The notes under the pieces are model-generated. The model did not search any database. It saw nothing but the letters and a program-made list of their open reading frames with translations, and was not told where the DNA came from. Shown here one piece after another: positions 7,701-14,521 of a DNA stretch of 20,399 nt. Each line of letters begins with the position of its first letter. The first letter of the stretch is position 1. The stretch covers positions 1 through 20,399 of the forward strand of contig JAEZDF010000022.1 in assembly GCA_023429685.1 (NCBI GenBank), in the 5' to 3' direction. Origin of the DNA: Bacillota bacterium (GTDB taxonomy: Bacteria > Bacillota > Clostridia > Oscillospirales > Ruminococcaceae). Made by a program: the position numbers and the translations under genes.

Positions 7701-8175
7701 TACAAACGACTATGTGGTTTCGGTCTCGTACAATTCATCGGCGGAAAAAAGCTTCTTTGACGTGATGTCCAGCCTTGACTATGTGGTTCTGGTGCTGATT
7801 ATCTCGGCGGGTCTGCTTGCGATTGTGGTTCTGTACAACCTGACCAACATCAACGTAACAGAGCGCATCCGCGAGATTGCCACCATCAAGGTGCTCGGCT
7901 TTTACGACGGGGAGGTATCCTCCTATGTTTACAGAGAGAACGTTTTGCTTTGCCTAATCGGCATAGCGTTTGGTCTGTTCGGTGGCGTCTTTCTGCACGC
8001 CTTTGTTATAAAGCATGGAGAGATTGACGCGGTGATGTTCGGGCGAGAGATTGGGTTGCAGAGCTTTGCAATGAGCGCACTCCTTACGGCACTGTTCGCG
8101 CTGCTCGTTAACCTATCGCTGCACTTTCGATTAAAACACATCAGCATGGTGGAGTCGCTTAAATCGGTGGAATAA
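4750..8175 (+). CDS. FtsX-family ABC permease with large coiled-coil extracytoplasmic domain
   Basis: A 1141-aa membrane protein partnered with the ATPase just upstream. Transmembrane segment 1 is at about 17-40 (FMSIFLIVALGTGFFAGV). A long outer domain follows to about 605, and residues about 265-580 are dominated by Ala/Asp/Lys/Glu heptads with recurring KKLDDG, ELADAK and DAQKKLDDG units. This part is predicted to form a long coiled coil and recalls YhgE/Pip-type proteins. The first FtsX domain begins at about 610 (VFPLFFLLVAALVCLTTMTRMVEEQRTELGTVKALG) and has three membrane helices. A second copy starts with RRMLMTVIGIAGCTALMVAGF, has its own outer domain, and ends with LLAIVVLYNLTNINVTERIREIATIKVLG plus two further helices. 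AAAGG lies 6 bp before ATG 4750; ATG 4759 is an alternative. The cargo is unknown. Mechanotransmission to cell-wall enzymes or lipid/peptide export are both plausible for this family. Confidence 0.92.
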   Translation: MVAMKKALFTSALREIRKTFSRFMSIFLIVALGTGFFAGVKATTPDMLLTIDRYFDENRLADLRVVSTMGLDEDDIESIRNSQGVRGVMPSYTADVLTYIESNQLILRLHSLPLAAKEEDLLNRPTLVEGRMPTQSGECLAETRASGNAGYQIGDVIIVETDGDDPIEDMLSVTKFTVVGLVSSPYYITFERGSSSVGSGSVDRYLYIPEQDFSYTVYTDAFVALNGALEAESYQKPYNDIVDAEVDELKTVAALRERLRYEAIVTEATEELDKGRRELADAKQEADQKLADARTELDDAHKKLDDGRREYYDGLQTFQTEIADAQKKLDDGEKELAEGWQEYRDGLRTYERESASAHEKLAAANAQIAAGLAQYEQGLAQYEQAVQTHAVLSGAFEAVQNPASSLEQRQTALATISGIAAVLSESEDTAPLGQVLLAYVAAPENPLNIYAAQAALDGFAGTLTQNKKKLDDAKAELAAAARQVSTGYAALAAASTQLENARQQLEDAQKTLDEGKAELKAEKEKGEKKLADAARELRDGERELASGELEYEDAKNTAQREIADAQAEIDDAQKKIDDLSPPEWYILTRDSIPGNAAYYDDANRIDAIAKVFPLFFLLVAALVCLTTMTRMVEEQRTELGTVKALGYSKGAAVFKFLFYSGLASLLGSAVGLAIGFKVFPFVIGSAYGILYQIPPIQTPFHWDYAIPTALVAVLGTMSAALLACYKELAEQPATLMRPKAPKPGKRVLLERITPIWRRLGFTQKVTVRNLLRYKRRMLMTVIGIAGCTALMVAGFGMKESISSIGAKQYGDIFLYHGMVVVNQDKGQDQKDQLEETIAEHDNVIGTLGARQETVTALSDSGGREFDAVLFVPETTETIDDYAVLRTRVGKEPISLETDGAVITEKLAELLDVQVGDAITLRDTDNRPYDIRVAGVTENYVFHYVYLSHEQYERVFEKPFEPNTQFLRLADTSDDAQDALSRELITNDYVVSVSYNSSAEKSFFDVMSSLDYVVLVLIISAGLLAIVVLYNLTNINVTERIREIATIKVLGFYDGEVSSYVYRENVLLCLIGIAFGLFGGVFLHAFVIKHGEIDAVMFGREIGLQSFAMSALLTALFALLVNLSLHFRLKHISMVESLKSVE

Positions 8176-8206
8176 ACAGATTGATATATACCATTTTAGC
8201 TATAGA

Positions 8207-8256
8207 AACAGCCCGCGGATGAGGTGCCAAATGGTCCTCACTCTGCGGGCTGTTTT
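8207..8256 (+). terminator. Rho-independent terminator after the ABC/FtsX pair
   Basis: AAACAGCCCGC (8207-8217) pairs with GCGGGCTGTTT (8245-8255), and inner GAGG/CCTC pairs flank a short loop. The stem is followed by TTTT. It starts about 30 bp after the permease stop. On the minus strand the stem ends in TTTC, so it may also serve the convergent metallopeptidase gene. Confidence 0.8.
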
Positions 8257-8305
8257 GACTTATATGGTTAATCGGGTCGGATCGAATTAACGCTTGACTA
8301 AGTCG

Positions 8306-9007
8306 TTATTGCCTTAATACACCTGCATACTGTTTTAGCAGTGCGCTTCGTGCCTTGCGGTCGGGCATTACCTCCGAAACAAGGTTGTAAAATGCGGCGG
8401 AATGGTTGGGGTACACAAGGTGTGCAAATTCGTGCGCCACAACGTACCGCACGCATGCAGGCGGTGTGCAGATGAGACGGTGGCTTAGAAGGATGACGCC
8501 CGTTTTTGGATGGCAGCTGCCCCAGCGCGCGGTCATTCGCCGAGGGCGAAGCTGCGCGGGGGAGAGCTTATAGCGGGCAAACGCGCCCAGTAGTTCGTTG
8601 CCCATCACAGAAAATATCTGACCGCTGTATGAAAACAGCCATTCATCCACTGCTTGTTTTAATGCCTCGGGATCTTCTGGGTCTGGCATCATTATGTGAA
8701 GTACGCCGTCGCGCAGGAAGGCATCTCGCCTGCTGCCCTGTGCGGCGCAGACCCGAACACGCTCTCCAAGCAAAAGCACGTTGCTTCCGTCAAAGAAGGC
8801 AAGGTCTATTCTACGCGAGACCCGCTCTTTCGCGCGGATAATCCAGTCTGTTTTACTGCGCACAAACGCGTCAATGGTGTTTTGGGGCGTGTTGCGCGGC
8901 GCAGACACCCAGACCTCGCCGTCCTCTGAGACGTGCAGATTGATGTTTTTTACGCGCTTGCGAACCGTTCGGTAGATAATCTTGTCGGTATTTTTGTGTG
9001 TTTGCAT
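8306..9007 (-). CDS. YgjP/DUF45-type metal-dependent hydrolase (SprT-like zinc metallopeptidase)
   Basis: A 233-aa protein of the YgjP/WLM family. The zinc-binding motif is HEFAH at 192-196 with catalytic E193, and the third ligand is probably H202 in PNHSAAFY. The family signature RWGSC is at 161-165, followed by ILLSHRL. The N-terminal part (YRTVRKRVKNINLHVSEDGEVWVSAP) is the usual beta-rich region, and LGERVRV is also conserved. A longer open frame reaches 9118, but ATG 9007 has GAAAGGGC about 9 bp upstream and gives the normal family length, so I use it. The gene stands alone and converges on the ABC unit. The physiological substrate of this family is poorly known. Confidence 0.9.
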   Translation of the reverse strand: MQTHKNTDKIIYRTVRKRVKNINLHVSEDGEVWVSAPRNTPQNTIDAFVRSKTDWIIRAKERVSRRIDLAFFDGSNVLLLGERVRVCAAQGSRRDAFLRDGVLHIMMPDPEDPEALKQAVDEWLFSYSGQIFSVMGNELLGAFARYKLSPAQLRPRRMTARWGSCHPKTGVILLSHRLICTPPACVRYVVAHEFAHLVYPNHSAAFYNLVSEVMPDRKARSALLKQYAGVLRQ

Positions 9008-9231
9008 CGTTATGCCCTTTCGCCGTACAGCAATTAACTTAATAAGACCGTATAAAATTAAACAAGAGTACTTAGAATTTTGCGAAGATATTTTGCTTAC
9101 ATTCTTATTTAATAGCATTTTATACCTGCTTCATCATACAAGCCAGAAACTGTCTGGGTCAATATAGATGGGCAAAAATAAATACATAATACAAAATATT
9201 GTGTACTTTTTACGTAAAGCACCCTTAAAAA

Positions 9232-9245
9232 CGAAAACGGTTTCG
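9232..9245. promoter_or_regulatory. LacI-type operator-like palindrome
   Basis: CGAAAACGGTTTCG is a 14-bp palindrome with one mismatched pair and a central CG, close to the general LacI-family operator form (GAAAnCGnTTTC). It lies about 110 bp upstream of the distal promoter of the LacI-type gene. It could be an auxiliary operator or the site of another family member. Confidence 0.45.
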
Positions 9246-9357
9246 AAAATTGAAGCGATAAATACCGCCTGACTACGGGCGTTTGGCACAATCAGGCGAA
9301 ATCCTTATTATGAGGACAAATTTACAACATATGTGTAATAATTGCGCAACAATTCGG

Positions 9358-9385
9358 TTGAAATGTTACAAAAACAAGATATAAT
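9358..9385 (+). promoter_or_regulatory. Distal sigma-A-type promoter
   Basis: TTGAAA (9358-9363) and TATAAT (9380-9385) are separated by 16 bp. Transcription from here would give the repressor gene a leader of about 300 nt. No open frame in this leader has a good start signal. Confidence 0.5.
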
Positions 9386-9603
9386 ATAGACATATTGACG
9401 ATTTAATGTACCGCACTTTTAGGCGTAAATTGGTGTCGAATGGGTATGTATTTTAGCAAAGAAGGGGCTATACATTCGTACTATTTTTCGAAATTGTGTT
9501 TCGTAATCTGTTTATAAAAACGCATAGAATGGCATAAATATGACCTTGTAATCGATTTCGCGAAAATATATGTGTATTATTTATAGTTTTTATAAAAATA
9601 GTC

Positions 9604-9654
9604 TTGCTTTTATTCATCTATTGATATATAATGTGGATGCGAAAACGTTTTATG
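9604..9654 (+). promoter_or_regulatory. Proximal promoter of the LacI-type gene with operator on the start site
   Basis: TTGCTT (9604-9609), a 17-bp spacer and TATAAT (9627-9632) form a good sigma-A promoter. The palindrome AAAACGTTTT (9642-9651, within GCGAAAACGTTTTATG) sits at about +1 and has the central CG typical of LacI-family operators. A bound repressor would block initiation, which fits autoregulation. The start codon is 55 nt downstream of the predicted start site. Confidence 0.62.
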
Positions 9655-9693
9655 TTGCGTTATCCAGTAAACTGTATAGGGGCACACACAAGA

Positions 9694-10710
9694 ATGGTTA
9701 CGATCAGAGATATCTCCGCAGCATGCGGCGTTTCGGTTGCTACGGTGAGCAAAGCGCTCAATGGCTACAGCGATGTCAGTAAGGCGACCAGAGACCTTGT
9801 GTGCAAGACGGCGGAGCAGATGGGATACTTCCCAAACTCACAGGCGCGTGCCCTAAAAACCAACCGTACATATAATTTGGGCGTCTTGTTTGTTGACGAG
9901 GCGCAAAGTGGTTTGACCCATCCGTACTTTGCACAGGTTTTAGACAGTTTTAAGGTGGAAGCCGAAAGCCGGGGCTACGACATCACGTTTATCAGCCACA
10001 ACATTGGCAACAAAAGCATGTCGTATCTCGAACACTGTCTGTATCGCAAGGTGGATGGTGTGGTTGTTGCTTGTGTGGAGTTTTCGCATCCGGCGGTTAT
10101 CGAGCTGGTTAACAGCGACATCCCGCTTGTTACCATCGACCACGTGTTTAATAACAGGACATCCATCGTCTCTGCCAACCGAAACGGCATTCGTGAACTA
10201 ATTGAGCATGCCTATTCAAAAGGTCATCGCAAGATAGCCTATGTGCACGGCAAAAAGAGCGCCGTCACCGAAAGTCGGCTTGGCAGCTTTTATAAAACCA
10301 TGGCGGATTTAAACCTGAGGGTGCCGTTTGAGTACCTGCAGGAAGGGGCCTACCAAGAGCCCGAGGCCACGCGGTCGGCAACAAAACGCTTGTTGCACAT
10401 CGCGGATCGTCCCACCTGCATCCTGTTTCCGGACGATTTTGCCGCCATAGGCGGACTGAATGCAATTGAAGAAGCAGGTTTGCGCGTACCAATTGATATA
10501 TCCGTTATGGGATATGATGGGCTGTTTGTCTCGCAGGTGCTTAAGCCTGCGCTTACCACCTTTCAACAAGACACAAAACGTCTTGGCAAGGAAGCGGCGG
10601 TACAGCTGATACAGCTCATTGAGCATCCGGTAACCACCCTTACCGAAAGGGTTGTTATATATGGCAAATTTCTTGAAGGCGCATCGGTCAAGAATCTTAT
10701 CGAAGAATGA
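9694..10710 (+). CDS. LacI-family transcriptional regulator of the sugar-transport operon
   Basis: A 338-aa repressor-type protein. The N-terminal helix-turn-helix is VTIRDISAACGVSVATVSKALNG (2-24), followed by the hinge helix with PNSQARALKTNRTYNLG. Residues from about 60 on form the periplasmic-binding-protein-like effector domain, with family landmarks VDGVVVACVEF, IPLVTIDHVF, GHRKIAYVHG, PTCILFPDDFAAIGGLNAIEEAGLRVP and DISVMGYDG. The open frame extends 21 codons further up, but ATG 9694 has GGGG 11 bp before it and starts exactly at the usual VTIRDI. The gene is 70 bp upstream of the solute-binding protein gene with no obvious promoter between them, so it probably leads the operon and controls itself and the transporter. 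The ligand is not predictable, although an oligosaccharide is likely from context. Confidence 0.93.
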   Translation: MVTIRDISAACGVSVATVSKALNGYSDVSKATRDLVCKTAEQMGYFPNSQARALKTNRTYNLGVLFVDEAQSGLTHPYFAQVLDSFKVEAESRGYDITFISHNIGNKSMSYLEHCLYRKVDGVVVACVEFSHPAVIELVNSDIPLVTIDHVFNNRTSIVSANRNGIRELIEHAYSKGHRKIAYVHGKKSAVTESRLGSFYKTMADLNLRVPFEYLQEGAYQEPEATRSATKRLLHIADRPTCILFPDDFAAIGGLNAIEEAGLRVPIDISVMGYDGLFVSQVLKPALTTFQQDTKRLGKEAAVQLIQLIEHPVTTLTERVVIYGKFLEGASVKNLIEE

Positions 10711-10780
10711 TTTTTGGCGCTTTTAAGAAGGTTCTATCGTTTGGAATCAGAACCCGATTATCGAAGGAGGAAAAACACCA

Positions 10781-12226
10781 ATGAAAAATGTAACCCGTAT
10801 CGTATCATTACTGTTAGCTCTTGCTATGGTAATGGCTCTTGGCCTGACCGGTTGTGCTGGCACACCTGCAGCGCCGAGCGCAGCTCCCTCTACGGACGCT
10901 CCCGCTCCCAGTGACGAGACTCCCGTAGCGGAAGGCGTAACCGATGACCCCAGCGTTAAGACCCTTAACCTGTGGTCATTCACCGACGAAATCCCCAAAA
11001 TGATGACGAAGTTCAAAGAGGTTAACCCCGACTTTGCACTCGAAATCAAAGAGACCATTGTCGCTACGACTGACGGCGCTTATCAGCCCGCTCTGGATGC
11101 TGCACTTGCAGCCGGCGGCGCAGATGCTCCTGACATCTATGCTGCAGAAGGTGCTTTCGTTCTGAAGTATACGCAGGGCGAGGCTTCTCAGTACGCAGCA
11201 GCTTATAAGGATCTTGGCATCGATGTAGATGCGAAGCTCACTGAGGCTGACATTGCCAAGTATACCGTAGAAATCGGTACCAGAGGCGACGGACAGCTTG
11301 TAGGTCTTGGCTATCAGGCGACCGGCGGTGCATACATCTATCGCCGCTCTATCGCTAAGGACGTTTGGGGCACCGATGACCCCGCTATCATCAAAGAGAA
11401 GATCGGTCCCGGCTGGGAGAAGTTCTTCGCAGCTGCTGAAGAGCTCAAGGCTAAGGGCTACGGCATCGTTTCCGGTGACGGCGACCTTTGGCATCCAGTA
11501 GAGAATAGCTCCGAAAAGGGCTGGATCGTTGACGGCAAGCTCTACATTGACCCTGCTCGTGAAGCGTTCATGGATCAGTCCAAGTTGCTCAAGGACAAGG
11601 GCTACCACAACGACACCACCGACTGGCAGGATGCTTGGAATGCTGACATGAAGGATGCCGGTGCTAAGAAAATCTTTGGCTACTTCGGTCCCGCATGGCT
11701 GATTAACTACGTAATCGCAAAGAACTCTGGCGCAGAGTTTGATGATACTGGCAAGCTTGTAAAAGCTGCTGGAACATATGGCGACTGGGCTGTTTGCGAG
11801 CCTCCCACAGGCTTCTTCTGGGGCGGCACATGGGTTCTTGCTAACAAGGACACCAAGATTCCCGCTTCCGCAGGCAAGATCATTGAGTGGATCACCCTCG
11901 ACAGCTCTGACACCGGTCTCCAGTACTTCTGGGCAAACGGCACCTTGAATGGCCCTGGTGGCACCAAGGACACCGTTGCTTCCGGTACAGTTATGGCGAA
12001 GTCTGACGGTAAGCTCGAATTCCTCGGCGGACAGAATATGTTCGATGTATTCGTTCCCGCTGGTCAGTTTGCTTCCGGTAAGAACCTGACTCCGCTTGAC
12101 GAAACCATCAACTCTCAGTGGCGCGACCAGGTTCGTCAGTACGCTGCTGGTTCCAAGACCAAGGAGCAGGCAATTGCCGACTTTAAGCAGGCTGTTGCCG
12201 ACCAACTCGGCTTAGCCATCGACTAA
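10781..12226 (+). CDS. Sugar ABC transporter substrate-binding lipoprotein (family 1)
   Basis: A 481-aa extracellular binding protein that captures sugar for the two downstream permeases. It has a lipoprotein signal peptide with lipobox LTGC (22-25), so C25 becomes the lipid-modified N-terminus. A linker rich in Ala, Pro, Ser, Thr and Asp runs to about 58. The binding fold begins at VKTLNLWSFTDEIPKMM, and aromatic residues typical of sugar sites are frequent (YRRSIAKDVWG, GPGWEKFF, GYFGPAWLINY, PPTGFFWGGTWVLANK). GAAGGAGG lies about 12 bp before the ATG. Codons are strongly biased to a narrow set, unlike the neighbouring genes, which suggests very high expression. The same bias leaves a 409-codon antisense frame that I regard as an artefact. 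A GC-rich hairpin follows the stop codon. Confidence 0.94.
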   Translation: MKNVTRIVSLLLALAMVMALGLTGCAGTPAAPSAAPSTDAPAPSDETPVAEGVTDDPSVKTLNLWSFTDEIPKMMTKFKEVNPDFALEIKETIVATTDGAYQPALDAALAAGGADAPDIYAAEGAFVLKYTQGEASQYAAAYKDLGIDVDAKLTEADIAKYTVEIGTRGDGQLVGLGYQATGGAYIYRRSIAKDVWGTDDPAIIKEKIGPGWEKFFAAAEELKAKGYGIVSGDGDLWHPVENSSEKGWIVDGKLYIDPAREAFMDQSKLLKDKGYHNDTTDWQDAWNADMKDAGAKKIFGYFGPAWLINYVIAKNSGAEFDDTGKLVKAAGTYGDWAVCEPPTGFFWGGTWVLANKDTKIPASAGKIIEWITLDSSDTGLQYFWANGTLNGPGGTKDTVASGTVMAKSDGKLEFLGGQNMFDVFVPAGQFASGKNLTPLDETINSQWRDQVRQYAAGSKTKEQAIADFKQAVADQLGLAID

Positions 12227-12241
12227 GATTTAACCCGAATA

Positions 12242-12271
12242 TAGGGGCGGGCGCCTTACCGTCCGCCCCTA
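12242..12271 (+). terminator. Hairpin between solute-binding protein and permease genes
   Basis: TAGGGGCGG (12242-12250) pairs perfectly with CCGCCCCTA (12263-12271). Only CTTTATAT follows, a weak U-tract. In this position such a stem usually acts as a leaky terminator or an mRNA-stabilising 3' end, giving more binding protein than permease. Confidence 0.65.
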
Positions 12272-12321
12272 CTTTATATCCTAATTTGAGCACTACGCAT
12301 TTTATCGGGAGGTGAACGCTT

Positions 12322-13302
12322 ATGCGCCGCAAGAGCGTTAGCTACGCGAAGTACGGTTACATATTTTCTATACCGTTCGTGCTTGCGTTCCTTGTTTTTT
12401 CTCTATATCCCATTATCTACACCTCTGTTATTGGATTTACTGATCTCAGGGGAATGGGTAAATCTGACTTTAATTTCTTGAGCGATCCGTTTGAGAACTT
12501 TAAAACGGTGCTTACGGCCCCGTCCTTTCAAACATCCTTGTCTAATACTGTTTTGATGTGGGTTATTAACTTTATTCCACAGATTTTACTTGCCCTTTTG
12601 CTAACCGCGTGGTTTACCAGCCATCGCTATAAGATTAAGGGTCAGGGCATGTTCAAGGTTCTTGTTTACATGCCCAATATTATTACAGCCGCAACGATCG
12701 CTATCTTGTTTAATGCGTTGTTTGCATACCCCAAAAGCCCGGTAAATGACCTGCTGATCACATTCGGTTTGATTAAAGAACCAATTAACTTTCTCATTTC
12801 GAGGTGGACTGCTAGAAACATTGTGTCATTTATCCAATTTTGGATGTGGTACGGCAATACGATGATTGTACTGATTGCGGGCGTACTGGGTATTAACCCT
12901 ACCCTGTTTGAGGCGGCCGAGATTGACGGAGCATCCAGCTCCCAGACCTTCTTCCGTATTACTTTACCAAACCTGAGAACCATTCTACTTTACTCCTTGG
13001 TTACGAGTATGATAGGCGGTTTACAGATGTTTGATATCCCAAAACTGTTTATTATCGGCGGCAACGGCGGTCCGGATAACGCGACGCTTACCGCAAGCGT
13101 ATTTATCTACAACCAAGCGTTTAGCGGAAGCTATATGTATAATCGTGCCTCCGCGGCAAGCTTAGTGTTGTTTATCGTTATCATGGCACTTTCGCTCGTC
13201 TTGTTCTATGTGATGCGCGATCAGGATGCTGTTCGGCATAATAAAGAAGTGAAAGAGATGAAAAAGGCTGAGAAACTCATGACAAGGAGGGGGGCACGAT
13301 GA
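12322..13302 (+). CDS. Sugar ABC transporter permease, MalF/UgpA type (CUT1)
   Basis: A 326-aa inner-membrane protein that forms half of the sugar translocation channel. The first transmembrane helix is near residues 13-35 (YIFSIPFVLAFLVFSLYPIIY), and about five more follow. The ATPase-docking EAA loop is at 197-218 (EAAEIDGASSSQTFFRITLPNL) and is intact. Residues after about 290 form a charged cytoplasmic tail. GGGAGGTGA lies about 7 bp before the ATG. The gene follows the binding-protein gene by 95 bp (with a hairpin between) and overlaps the next permease by 4 bp (ATGA). Confidence 0.95.
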   Translation: MRRKSVSYAKYGYIFSIPFVLAFLVFSLYPIIYTSVIGFTDLRGMGKSDFNFLSDPFENFKTVLTAPSFQTSLSNTVLMWVINFIPQILLALLLTAWFTSHRYKIKGQGMFKVLVYMPNIITAATIAILFNALFAYPKSPVNDLLITFGLIKEPINFLISRWTARNIVSFIQFWMWYGNTMIVLIAGVLGINPTLFEAAEIDGASSSQTFFRITLPNLRTILLYSLVTSMIGGLQMFDIPKLFIIGGNGGPDNATLTASVFIYNQAFSGSYMYNRASAASLVLFIVIMALSLVLFYVMRDQDAVRHNKEVKEMKKAEKLMTRRGAR

Positions 13303-14147
13303 AACAACGAAAATCAATACCTTATACCCTAATGATGGTTATCATCTACATTGTGTGCATCTTCTTGTCTATACTAAGCATCTTCCCGTTTTGGATTATG
13401 CTTATGAATGCAACGCGCGGAACTTTTGAGATTCAGCAGTCCGCGATTTCGTTAGTGCCTTCCACGTATTTAGTTAGCAACCTAAAGATTCTGCTCGGCA
13501 AAAGCTTCAATCCGTTCGTTGGCTTTTTAAACTCCATGGTGATATCAACCAGTGCGACGGTTTTCTCTATTTACTTTTCGTCCCTTACGGCGTATGCGCT
13601 TACCGCGTATAACTGGAGGTTGCGTCAGCCATTCTTTACCTTTATTATGGCTGTCCTGATGATTCCCGCGCAGATGTCGAGTATCGGTTTTTATCAGATG
13701 ATGTATAAGCTGGGATGGACCAACAACTTCCTGCCGCTGATTCTACCTGCAATAGCGGCACCCGCAATTGTTTTCTTTATGAGGCAGTATCTGATTGCCA
13801 CGTTGTCGATTGACATTGTAAATTCTGCGCGCATCGACGGGTCCGGAGAGTTTTACACATTTAATCGCATTATTCTGCCCATTATGAAACCTGCGATTGC
13901 TACACAGGCAATCTTCGTGTTTGTTTCCAGCTGGAACAACCTGTTTATGCCCATGGTACTGCTCACCGAAAAAACGAAGTACACGATGCCTATTATGGTT
14001 AGCCTGCTAAGAGGCGACTTTTACAAGACTGAGTACGGCTCTATTTATCTGGGACTTTCACTCACTGTATTGCCGCTGTTTATAATGTACTTCCTGCTTT
14101 CGAAGTATATTATCGCCGGCGTTGCATTGGGAGGAGTAAAGGAATAA
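13299..14147 (+). CDS. Sugar ABC transporter permease, MalG/UgpE type (CUT1)
   Basis: The 282-aa second half of the sugar channel. Hydrophobic helices start at about 9-32 (LMMVIIYIVCIFLSILSIFPF), and the usual six are present. The EAA loop begins at about residue 175 and reads NSARIDGSGEFYTFNRIILP, where the first two residues of the common EAARIDGAG form are replaced. The AGGAGGGG site lies inside the upstream gene, and the start overlaps its stop (ATGA), so translation is coupled. No ATPase gene follows. CUT1 systems in Firmicutes commonly borrow a shared MsmK/UgpC-type ATPase encoded elsewhere. Confidence 0.95.
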   Translation: MKQRKSIPYTLMMVIIYIVCIFLSILSIFPFWIMLMNATRGTFEIQQSAISLVPSTYLVSNLKILLGKSFNPFVGFLNSMVISTSATVFSIYFSSLTAYALTAYNWRLRQPFFTFIMAVLMIPAQMSSIGFYQMMYKLGWTNNFLPLILPAIAAPAIVFFMRQYLIATLSIDIVNSARIDGSGEFYTFNRIILPIMKPAIATQAIFVFVSSWNNLFMPMVLLTEKTKYTMPIMVSLLRGDFYKTEYGSIYLGLSLTVLPLFIMYFLLSKYIIAGVALGGVKE

Positions 14148-14521
14148 AGCGTATTACCAAACTGCAATTGTGCAGTTATGCTGTTTATTCTAACGACGTA
14201 TAAACCGCCAGGAATATGGCGGTTTATGCTTTATCGCTTATTTTTCTTAAGAATGATGATATCAACACCTTCATATTTCTCTTTTTGATTAAGTGCCGTT
14301 TCTATGCTTTAAAACTATAGCAGAGGCGGCACTTAGTCTTGTAAAGAAGCACAAACCGTTTCCGCCCTATATTGGAATATACTATGCTATCTAATTCGGT
14401 AAGAGCCTATTACATCGTGAGAATTTGGTTTAAGTGTTTAAATAGAGAGCAGTCCATATCGGTTCGGTTTTTGGCCGATTCTATAGGGCAGCCCTGACTT
14501 TGAAGCGAGGAGGAGACCTGT
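14148..14521. other. Intergenic stretch between permease and glycoside hydrolase genes
   Basis: This 374-bp region holds several inverted repeats and no open frame I would call. AACTGCA/TGCAGTT (14160-14166 and 14171-14177) and TAAACCGCCA/TGGCGGTTTA (14201-14226) follow the permease. TAAGTGCCG/CGGCACTTA (14290-14298 and 14327-14335) forms a larger imperfect hairpin, and AGGGCAGCCCT (14485-14495) lies in the leader of the hydrolase gene. TATACT (14378-14383) could be a -10 box, but no convincing -35 accompanies it. Confidence 0.6.
14201..14226 (+). terminator. Probable terminator of the lacI/transporter operon
   Basis: TAAACCGCCA pairs perfectly with TGGCGGTTTA around the loop GGAATA, 53 bp after the permease stop. 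The tract behind it, TGCTTTATCGCTTATTTTTC, is T-rich but interrupted, so termination may be incomplete. Confidence 0.55.

Larger units (their letters stand above)
9008..9693. other. Long control region upstream of the lacI-type gene
   Basis: This 686-bp AT-rich stretch holds no credible gene. It contains two promoter-like sequences reading towards the repressor gene (9358-9385 and 9604-9632) and operator-like palindromes at 9232-9245, 9556-9565 and 9642-9651. It also holds a 7-bp inverted repeat CGCCTGA/TCAGGCG (9266-9272 and 9292-9298). The metallopeptidase promoter must lie at its left end on the minus strand, but I cannot pin it down. Confidence 0.6.

Noticed and set aside
9008..9118. 37-residue N-terminal extension of the YgjP-type protein
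   Set aside because: The extension is AT-rich and not family-like, and the internal ATG at 9007 has a proper ribosome binding site.
9266..9298. CGCCTGA/TCAGGCG hairpin as a terminator
   Set aside because: The stem is only 7 bp with a 19-nt loop and no T-run follows on either strand.
10976..12205. 409-codon open frame antisense to the solute-binding protein gene
   Set aside because: It lies wholly inside a clear lipoprotein gene on the other strand. It has no family resemblance and arises from the narrow codon choice of that gene.
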